Both the position numbers and the translations under genes were made by a program. Of a stretch of 39,568 bases of DNA, positions 10,461 to 16,621 are shown one piece after another (the stretch's first letter is position 1; every line of letters begins with the position of its first letter). The notes beneath the pieces were generated by a model that ran no database searches, was not told where the DNA came from, and saw nothing but the letters and a program-made list of their open reading frames with translations. This DNA comes from Nitrospira sp. (GTDB lineage Bacteria > Nitrospirota > Nitrospiria > Nitrospirales > Nitrospiraceae): contig JAHBWT010000036.1 of the NCBI GenBank assembly GCA_019636815.1, forward strand, positions 1-39,568, given 5' to 3'.

Positions 10461-11951
10461 ATGGAAACCATGAACAGACGACAATATTCATCGTATGCCA
10501 CAACAGGCACATTAGGACTCGTCCTGATCGCCCTGGCGGCATGCAGTTCAGGCGAGTCCACCACCGAGGCTCTCGCGCCGGGCGGTAGCGCCGGACTCAG
10601 CGGACCAATGGTCTTCGTCAACAATACAGGCGACAAGACCCTCACGAGTGTTGCCGTGAGGGGTGACTCGAACAACGCAGTGATAAACACCATTTCCGCC
10701 ACAGCGTTCGAAGATGTGGCATTAGGCGACATGCAGTTTTCGAGCGGAGATTGGATCTTTGTGAATCTGGCGGCCGCCAACAAAGTGGCGACGATTGATC
10801 CACTGACAGCTGCAACCCCGGTCCACAAGACCAACTTGCCGGTCGGTACCAGGCCCGTTCACCTGTATCGCGATCCAATCGATGGTGAAGTCATATGGAT
10901 CATGAACGATGGCGATAACACTCCCGGAACAACGACTCCGGGTGAAGATCTGATCAACTGCAACAATCCAGCTCGCCCAGGAGGGGCGGTAGTGGGCGGA
11001 TCGGTGACGATTCTTCACAACTCTCACTCGGGACCGGGGGCGCACCCGCCCACTGTTGAGAAAACGGTATGTGTGTTAGCCGCTGGACACCGTGTCACCG
11101 CCTTCTCATCCGGAGCTGGAGTTCCGAAACGGGCATTCGTGTCGAGCGAAATCAGTGGCGAAATCGCCGTGATCGATAACGAGCCGACTTCTCCAACGAA
11201 ATGGACCATGATTGCCCGCATCGATCTGTGCAATTCAGCTAAGGAAACCTGCGACAATGAGTCGGGCACCCTTTTGACGACTCCGTTCACACCCAATAAC
11301 TCTGGGCCGCATGGGATTCGTTGGTCGAAACTGACGAATAAAATCTATAGCTTCCAAGAAGGATACCAAGAGATTGCTGAGATCGATCCTGGTACACCAA
11401 CGATTACCAAGACGATTGATCTTGCAGGAACTCCTTATACGGGGTTCGGGATTTCTCCAGATGGCAGGTATCTCTTGTTACGCGGCCAAACGACCTCACC
11501 GCAGGCGACCAAGCTGGGAGTCATCGATCTCAGCGCGGCGACGCCGGTCATCGCTGATTTGACCACTCCGGAACTCGATGGGACCTCGCCAGGGGCTTTC
11601 AAGTTCTCTCCAGATTCGAAGCGGTTCTACATTCTCGCAGGGAACGCTCCAGCGGCACCAAAAAAGGATCGGCTATTTGCGTATGACTGGACGACGCTGG
11701 CACCTCCAACACTGATGCTATTGAGGGAGATCCCATTGGTATCGACCGGTGCGCACAGCTTCGATGTCCTCGCTCGAGGCGCCGGTGAAGCGAAATTTCT
11801 GGTCGTGTCGAACGGCGCGGACAATTCGGTCTCCATCATCAACGCCACCGACAATCTGAAGAAACAGGATGTGACTGTCGGGCCGAATCCAACAGGTGTG
11901 ATGGTGTTCGAGTCCGGAGCGGCACAAGCCGGGAACCAGGCGACCAATTAG
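10461..11951 (+). CDS. YVTN-type beta-propeller lipoprotein (copy 1)
   Basis: A 496-residue predicted lipoprotein. The N-terminus carries a signal with lipobox LAAC (residues 25-28), followed by an SG-rich linker. Repeats of the type 'MVFVNNTGDKTLTSVAV', 'WIFVNLAAANKVATIDP' and 'FLVVSNGADNSVSIINA' indicate a seven-bladed YVTN/YncE-like propeller. Features shared with the second copy are ILHNSH followed by a V-C-L/V segment, IDLCNSAKET with a second Cys nearby, and TPNNSGPxGIRWSK. These Cys/His positions could hold a metal or cofactor, but that is inference. AGGAAGGA precedes the ATG by about seven bases. It follows His-rich member 3 by 79 bases. Confidence 0.8.
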   Translation: METMNRRQYSSYATTGTLGLVLIALAACSSGESTTEALAPGGSAGLSGPMVFVNNTGDKTLTSVAVRGDSNNAVINTISATAFEDVALGDMQFSSGDWIFVNLAAANKVATIDPLTAATPVHKTNLPVGTRPVHLYRDPIDGEVIWIMNDGDNTPGTTTPGEDLINCNNPARPGGAVVGGSVTILHNSHSGPGAHPPTVEKTVCVLAAGHRVTAFSSGAGVPKRAFVSSEISGEIAVIDNEPTSPTKWTMIARIDLCNSAKETCDNESGTLLTTPFTPNNSGPHGIRWSKLTNKIYSFQEGYQEIAEIDPGTPTITKTIDLAGTPYTGFGISPDGRYLLLRGQTTSPQATKLGVIDLSAATPVIADLTTPELDGTSPGAFKFSPDSKRFYILAGNAPAAPKKDRLFAYDWTTLAPPTLMLLREIPLVSTGAHSFDVLARGAGEAKFLVVSNGADNSVSIINATDNLKKQDVTVGPNPTGVMVFESGAAQAGNQATN

Positions 11952-12052
11952 CTCATGCATGGATAGGGCGGTCCATTGGAGCGCAAGGATCTCCGATGGA
12001 CTGCCCATCGTCTGCAAGATGGGTTGGTGAATGATCGGAAGCGTGGGTTTTG

Positions 12053-12120
12053 TCCGAGCTGGCTGCCTCCGGCTCGGATCAGCGCGGGGCGGAGGCTCTC
12101 TCCCTTGACCTCGGCCCCGC
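12053..12120 (+). repeat. Two-hairpin intergenic element, copy A
   Basis: Stem 1 pairs TCCGAG (12053-12058) with CTCGGA (12073-12078). After five bases, stem 2 pairs GCGGGGCGGAGG (12084-12095) with CCTCGGCCCCGC (12109-12120), eleven of twelve bases matching. It lies in the 287-base gap after propeller gene 1 and before His-rich member 4. Copies B and C have the same layout, with pairing kept despite base changes. A structured RNA or a repetitive extragenic element are both possible. Confidence 0.6.
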
Positions 12121-12238
12121 ACTATTTCTGTGGATGCTGAAGCTTAGGCATCTGGTCCGGGAGTGAAGGCAGATCATCGATGGTTGGCCGAGCTTTCTGT
12201 TGCAACCTGAGCAGCCATCAGTGGACGAAGGGAAGGAA

Positions 12239-12616
12239 GTGGCGTACACACAGAGCGTGAAAATGGATGTGACAGCCGCTCATCGTTGTGCTCACCGAGG
12301 TCGCTCTGTTGCTTCCCTGATGGTCTTCGTGTACGTGGCCCTCGTCATGTTGACTGCCAGCTGTGTGTCCATGCCGGTCGGTTTCTCCGAACGGCACGAT
12401 CATCATGATGCCAGCGGGTCTCCCCATTCTTCTTTCTGTGCCTGGGCCTGCCAGTCGACGGCCGATGCCACAGCCGTGAGCGGGCCGGTGCCAACTGTCA
12501 CTGAGGGAATGTTTGGTCCATCCGAGATATCCACTCATCAGCTTGTGAGTTCAGCTCCAGATTTTTCCGATCGAACGCGTGCACCACCTATATCGCTCCT
12601 TGTCAGCCTCGTCTAA
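12239..12616 (+). CDS. Small exported His-rich CxWxC protein (family member 4)
   Basis: About 125 residues from GTG at 12239, which has GAAGG about seven bases upstream; ATG at 12263 is a shorter option. A hydrophobic segment (VFVYVALVMLTA) is followed by SERHDHHDASGSPHSSFCAWACQ, that is the His cluster and CAWAC, and by TRAPP near the C-terminus. It differs from member 5 in length but shares CxWACQ with it, so members 4 and 5 form a sub-pair. No catalytic domain is visible; metal or thiol chemistry in the periplasm is the working guess. Confidence 0.65.
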   Translation: MAYTQSVKMDVTAAHRCAHRGRSVASLMVFVYVALVMLTASCVSMPVGFSERHDHHDASGSPHSSFCAWACQSTADATAVSGPVPTVTEGMFGPSEISTHQLVSSAPDFSDRTRAPPISLLVSLV

Positions 12617-12707
12617 GCAACTAAGCAAGCCTGGCCGTTTCGAATATGAACTGGTGTGTAACCAGCTTCTATAAATAGTGACCGGGTGCGAATGTCGTTG
12701 TGTATTG

Positions 12708-12776
12708 TCCGAGTAGGTGACCCTCCCGCTCGGACCAAGCGCGGGGTGAAGGTTGCTGCCTCCTCCTTCGCCCCGC
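12708..12776 (+). repeat. Two-hairpin intergenic element, copy B
   Basis: TCCGAG (12708-12713) pairs with CTCGGA (12729-12734). Then GCGGGGTGAAGG (12741-12752) pairs over all twelve positions, including one T-G wobble, with CCTTCGCCCCGC (12765-12776). Against copy A, G-C pairs have become A-T and a G-G mismatch has become G-C, so the pairing is preserved. It lies in the 315-base gap between His-rich members 4 and 5, which also holds TGTAGCATCC at 12808 and a doubled CGGTGATGT near 12875-12892. Confidence 0.62.
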
Positions 12777-12807
12777 ACTCTATCCGCGATCAGCGATAGG
12801 TCAAAAG

Positions 12808-12817
12808 TGTAGCATCC
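12808..12817 (+). promoter_or_regulatory. TGTAGCATCC motif, second copy
   Basis: Same ten-base word as near 7445 and 23651, here about 115 bases before the start of His-rich member 5. Candidate operator only. Confidence 0.3.
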
Positions 12818-12931
12818 ATGAGCAGGTGTACGTAGACAGCACTTGAGGGGTTGTGTATATGAACGTGTCGTATCGGTGATGTTCGGTGATGTATAGAGGC
12901 GAGTCGATATGGTGATAGGGACAAAAGGCAC

Positions 12932-13279
12932 GTGAGACGTTTTCGCCCGAGCTTCCATCGTGTCTCGATTGCCGGCTGTGCGGCGCTGATGTACGCCGTG
13001 CTTGCCGTGACGAGCGCCGGTTGTGCGCTTGCTCATGCCGACCGAGCTCAGGATCATCATCACCACAGTGAAGGAAATTCATCTGCGCAGAATGCGTTTT
13101 GCGTCTGGGCTTGCCAAGTCACTTCAGATATCGTCATGGCGGCGGAGTCACCGAAAGCGGCGGCTCGGCTTGCTGTGGCGCCGAACGTGGTCGCTGCCGT
13201 TCCACTTCTCGTCTCATCCGGTTCTACCGTACTTCAGCCCCGTGCACCTCCAAGCGCCGAGTTTCTCCGGCACGGATAA
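12932..13279 (+). CDS. Small exported His-rich CxWxC protein (family member 5)
   Basis: 115 residues from GTG at 12932. The basic N-terminus and hydrophobic segment (about 12-30) end in TSAGC, which could be a weak lipobox. Then come HADRAQDHHHHSEGNSSAQ, the CVWACQ motif, and PRAPP near the C-terminus. AAAGG is only three bases before the GTG, so the start is less certain than the frame. It is the last family member before the HTH gene and second barrel. Function unknown; the shared motif order with four neighbours argues for a single family expanded by local duplication. Confidence 0.65.
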   Translation: MRRFRPSFHRVSIAGCAALMYAVLAVTSAGCALAHADRAQDHHHHSEGNSSAQNAFCVWACQVTSDIVMAAESPKAAARLAVAPNVVAAVPLLVSSGSTVLQPRAPPSAEFLRHG

Positions 13280-13372
13280 GAATCAAGCAGGACACTCCCG
13301 CTCATTCCGTGAATGCCGTCTCTGCTGAATCTTATTCCTGCTTCATTTCAACCGTGACACATAGGGAATCGG

Positions 13373-13437
13373 TCTGAGTCAAGCAGCCGGTGGCTCGGAC
13401 GAGGGGGAAGATGCTTCTTCCTCGGCCTTCTTCCGCC
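13373..13437 (+). repeat. Two-hairpin intergenic element, copy C
   Basis: TCTGAG (13373-13378) pairs with CTCGGA (13394-13399) using one T-G wobble, where copies A and B have a C-G pair. A second stem pairs GGGGGAAG (13403-13410) with CTTCCGCC (13430-13437), with one mismatch. A competing hairpin, GAGGGGGAAG with CTTCTTCCTC around ATG, is also possible here, so the second fold is ambiguous. It sits in the 247-base gap after His-rich member 5. Confidence 0.5.
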
Positions 13438-13526
13438 AGTTGGAGCGGTGAAGAGCAAGGCGAGGTTGGTGAGCGTTTCCCGAACGGTGTGCATAAACGG
13501 TCTGTACAGATATGGAGGAATTGATC

Positions 13527-13841
13527 ATGGATGCGATCGGCACTTTGCAGCGGAAGAAACTCCTTCGCGTCGACGAAGCAGCTCAGATTCTCAACGTCAG
13601 TCGCTGGACGGTGTATCGCTGGGTGGAAGCAGGGCGGCTCGGTGGTACTCGACTGGGTGTGGGTAGCTTGAGAATCTTCAGTGATACGGTGACGGCCCTG
13701 ATAGATCTTCATTGCGTGGGTGTAACTGCGGCGACTCCAGCTGAGCACACGGTCATACCGATCTCGACCAAGCAGAGGGATCTCAAACATCGGTATGCAG
13801 GCGGTGAACGGGATCGGGACGGGCATCCCGTAGCCGTCTAG
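13527..13841 (+). CDS. Small HTH DNA-binding protein (excisionase/MerR-like fold), copy 1
   Basis: 104 residues. Residues 12-60 form a helix-turn-helix of the excisionase-family type: LLRVDEAAQILNVSRWTVYRWVEAGRLGGTRLG followed by GSLRIF. The C-terminal 40 residues are unlike any domain I recognise. The ATG at 13527 is chosen over the in-frame ATG at 13512 because GGAGGAA (13514-13520) is correctly placed for it. The stop codon directly abuts the ATG of the second barrel gene, so the two are translationally coupled. A local transcription regulator is the simplest reading; excisionase function is not supported, as no integrase or att site is seen. Confidence 0.82.
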   Translation: MDAIGTLQRKKLLRVDEAAQILNVSRWTVYRWVEAGRLGGTRLGVGSLRIFSDTVTALIDLHCVGVTAATPAEHTVIPISTKQRDLKHRYAGGERDRDGHPVAV

Positions 13842-14912
13842 ATGAAAGCGCGACGTCACGTGTTCCGAGGATGGTGGTATGTGTGTCTTGTCCTGCCGAG
13901 TCTGTGGGCCGTACCGCCATCGGTAGAGGCGTCTTGTGGCTCGGTGAGCTGCTTCGTTGTGATCGGTTCGCAGCAGGCGGTGTCGCCGGCCGGTGTATTG
14001 ACGGTGAACCTCAGCTTCACTCACACACCCAACGAGATTCCTCCGGAAGGAGTCAATACGATTCCTTTCGCCAACCAGCAGACCAAGCAATTGATTCTGG
14101 CGAACAGCCAGGTCAATCAACTCAGTACGCTGGTTCAAACGGGCGTGTTGGATCTCAACTACGGACTGACGGAACGAATCGGCCTACAAGTGCAGGTGCC
14201 TTATCGAATGGTCGATGCGGTCGGGCAGATCGGCGCCGGGGCGGTCACCAATACATTTGACCGCGGATTCGGGGACGTGCTCGGGAAGGTAAAATACAAT
14301 CTGTTACCCAGCCTGCGCAGCATGGTCGTATTAGAGCTAGGGGGCTGGTTTCCCGTCGGGGACTACGGCTATACCCCTATTGCCGGTCAGCTCGCCGAAT
14401 CAACGCTGCAGGTCGGCCGAGGGGCCTTCGGGGTTCAACCTGGTTTCTATCAGACCTACGAACTCATTCCCCATCGACTGAATCAATTCCTATCCGGGAA
14501 CGTGCGGTATTCGTTCCGAAACTCGGACGGGTATCGCTTTGGAGAAGAATTCTCCGTGAACGCAGGGCTCAATCTCGTGACGTTCCCGTGGTTGACCCTC
14601 ACCAACCAAATCAATTTTCGTTACAAGGGCAGGGACAACATCGAGGCAGCACTGCTCGAGTTCCGGCCCGCCCCGTTCAATCGGGCCGTTTTGCTCGATG
14701 GGAACATTATCGGCCGGCCGGTACCGACCACCGACCATACGTATGTCGCATTTTCCACCGGTGCGGTGGTCAACGTTTTTGATTTTGCTCAGGTCTATTT
14801 CATCGCCCAAGTTCCGATCCATCGAGACTTCAACGGCAATTTGCAGCAAGAAATCAGCTTCGTAGGGGGCGTGACGAAATACTTCACGATGCCTGCCCTG
14901 TTGAAGCAGTGA
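13842..14912 (+). CDS. Outer-membrane beta-barrel protein with N-terminal CGSVSC (copy 2)
   Basis: 356 residues, paralogous over its full length to the gene at 8933-10006. The mature N-terminus SCGSVSCFVVIGSQQ is identical in the two. Both also have LDLNYGLTERxGxQVxxPY, YNLLPSLRSMVVLxLG, LAESTLQxGRG, YQTYELIPHRLNQF and PIHRDFNGNLxQ. The predicted signal peptide ends near VEA. Strand-rich composition suggests an outer-membrane channel. Its ATG follows the HTH stop without a gap and without a good ribosome site of its own. The exact conservation of the Cys pair and His/Arg-containing motifs in two diverged copies suggests they matter for function. Confidence 0.72.
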   Translation: MKARRHVFRGWWYVCLVLPSLWAVPPSVEASCGSVSCFVVIGSQQAVSPAGVLTVNLSFTHTPNEIPPEGVNTIPFANQQTKQLILANSQVNQLSTLVQTGVLDLNYGLTERIGLQVQVPYRMVDAVGQIGAGAVTNTFDRGFGDVLGKVKYNLLPSLRSMVVLELGGWFPVGDYGYTPIAGQLAESTLQVGRGAFGVQPGFYQTYELIPHRLNQFLSGNVRYSFRNSDGYRFGEEFSVNAGLNLVTFPWLTLTNQINFRYKGRDNIEAALLEFRPAPFNRAVLLDGNIIGRPVPTTDHTYVAFSTGAVVNVFDFAQVYFIAQVPIHRDFNGNLQQEISFVGGVTKYFTMPALLKQ

Positions 14913-14914
14913 AT

Positions 14915-14940
14915 GGAGCGCGCGTAGAGAAAGGCGCTCC
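14915..14940 (+). other. Hairpin between barrel copy 2 and propeller copy 2
   Basis: GGAGCGC and GCGCTCC pair around 12 bases, ending right at the GGAGG ribosome site (14941-14945) of the next gene. It could modulate read-through or translation of the propeller gene. Confidence 0.4.
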
Positions 14941-14954
14941 GGAGGCAACACATC

Positions 14955-16478
14955 ATGGCACAGACGATCCATTGTAACCGGCGGCTCAATCAGTTCGGGT
15001 CGTTACCGAGGTTGGTCATGCTTGGAACTGCCATCTTTTTCACTGCATGCAGCGGCAGCGATACGGATCCGGCTCCGAATACACCCCTCTCGACTCCGAT
15101 GGCGCTTGTCGTGAACCAGGGCGATACGACGATGACGACGCTCCGGTTGGACGGCAAAGGCGCGCCCCTCATCAGCACGTTGTCGCTCGGCCCGACACAG
15201 GTGGACGCCATAGGCGGTGTCGCGTTCTCGTTGGGCGAGTGGATTTTTGCCACCAATACGAACACCAACAAAGTTGCGGCGATTGATCCGATTGGGGGAC
15301 TTGAACCGATTCTTGAAGAATTCCTGGAGGTGAACGGGCCGGTCAGGCTGGGCATGCGGCCCACCCGCATCTACCGGGATCCGGTCGACAAGGAAGTGCT
15401 CTGGACCATGAATGCGGGAGATCCGGCCACCGGCATTGATACGCTGAGAGGCTGCAGAGGAGGGTCGGTCTCCATCCTTCACAATTCTCACCTCAGCGCG
15501 GGCGGGGAAAAACCGCGTGTCAGTTCAACGGTCTGCCTTTCAGGTGCAGGGACGCAGTTCATCACCTTCTCGATACCGCCGGCGGTTTCCCAGGAAATCG
15601 CGTTCGTCTCCAGTCAAACGACCGGGATCATCAGTCCTCTGCTCGCCGACTCGTCATTCGGCGAAGTTCGATGGTCCGAGGTACCGGGAGCATGGATCGA
15701 TCTGTGCGACAGCGCCAAGGAGACTTCGTTGGGACACCCGGTGTGCGATGCCGACCCGCTGACGCCCAATCACTCGGGGCCTTCCGGCATGTATTGGTCG
15801 AAGATCACGGGGAAGATCTATAGTCACCTTGCCGGATATCGGTCGGTGGTCGAGATAGACCCGGTATCCTTGAAGCCTACTCCGAGGCGAATCGATGTGC
15901 CGAGCGCTTGGAGTGTGGAGATGACGCCGAACGGGCGGTTTCTATTTCTGGCTGGCGAGGATATCGCGTCCGACCTCGCCAAGGTGATCGGGAAATTCGG
16001 TCTCGTCGACCTGACCCAACCGACGCTGACGTTTGTGGGCCACAGCGTAGACCATGTGAGGCCGTCACAGTTTCGCTTCACAGCTGACGGCAATCGACTC
16101 TATGTGACTCAGCTGAATGTCACCATCGGACTGACGCCACAGCAGGCGGCTTCGCTCAAGAAAGACAAGCTCTATGCCTTTGATACAACCCCATGGCCGG
16201 CTTCCTTTCCGTTGCTCACGAGCGTCGATCTTCCGTCCGTCGGCCCGCTCGGTGTGCATGGCTTGGATGTGTGGGTGACCGGTCAGAAGGGAGCGGGATC
16301 CGCGAAAGGGGTCGTGGTGACGAACGCCCTGCATAATGGGAACGGGTCGGTCTCTTTGATCGATGCGGCAACCAACGCGATCACGGCGACCATTCCGGTC
16401 GGACGGAATCCAACGCAGGTCACGGTGTACTATCCGGGACTTGCGGCCAGCGACAACCAGGCCACGCCCACCTGGTGA
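14955..16478 (+). CDS. YVTN-type beta-propeller lipoprotein (copy 2)
   Basis: 507 residues, paralogue of the gene at 10461-11951. A signal segment ends in FFTACSGSD, a plausible lipobox. Propeller-type repeats include MALVVNQGDTTMTTLRL, WIFATNTNTNKVAAIDP and GSVSLIDAATNAITATIPVGRNPTQV. Shared with copy 1 are RPxxxYRDPxDxEVxWxMN, SVSILHNSH, IDLCDSAKET with a downstream Cys, and TPNHSGPSGMYWSKITGKIYS. GGAGG lies nine bases before the ATG. Its position directly behind the barrel gene repeats the order of copy 1, except that no His-rich gene lies between them here. Confidence 0.8.
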   Translation: MAQTIHCNRRLNQFGSLPRLVMLGTAIFFTACSGSDTDPAPNTPLSTPMALVVNQGDTTMTTLRLDGKGAPLISTLSLGPTQVDAIGGVAFSLGEWIFATNTNTNKVAAIDPIGGLEPILEEFLEVNGPVRLGMRPTRIYRDPVDKEVLWTMNAGDPATGIDTLRGCRGGSVSILHNSHLSAGGEKPRVSSTVCLSGAGTQFITFSIPPAVSQEIAFVSSQTTGIISPLLADSSFGEVRWSEVPGAWIDLCDSAKETSLGHPVCDADPLTPNHSGPSGMYWSKITGKIYSHLAGYRSVVEIDPVSLKPTPRRIDVPSAWSVEMTPNGRFLFLAGEDIASDLAKVIGKFGLVDLTQPTLTFVGHSVDHVRPSQFRFTADGNRLYVTQLNVTIGLTPQQAASLKKDKLYAFDTTPWPASFPLLTSVDLPSVGPLGVHGLDVWVTGQKGAGSAKGVVVTNALHNGNGSVSLIDAATNAITATIPVGRNPTQVTVYYPGLAASDNQATPTW

Positions 16479-16484
16479 GATCGC

Positions 16485-16570
16485 TCCGAGTCGGAACACT
16501 CGGGCGGCTCGGAAAGGAAAGCGGAAAAGCGATGGCTGGCGGGGGTGAGTCCGTAAAGATGCCACCGGCC
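16485..16570 (+). repeat. Possible two-hairpin element, copy D
   Basis: TCCGAG (16485-16490) can pair with CTCGGA (16508-16513), as in copies A-C, and a looser second stem can form between GGCTGGC and the CACCGGCC ending at 16570. An alternative inner pairing (CCGAG with CTCGG at 16499-16503) competes. It fills most of the 143-base gap between the convergent propeller gene and the 756-residue gene. Weaker than the other copies. Confidence 0.35.
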
Positions 16571-16621
16571 ATCTCGAACTGACGTAATCGGGAGGGCGCC
16601 CATCCGAGGACGAGTAGCAGC

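Noticed and set aside
13527-13841. HTH gene as an excisionase of an integrated element
   Set aside because: No integrase, att repeat or tRNA is nearby, and a paralogue at 25539 likewise stands alone.
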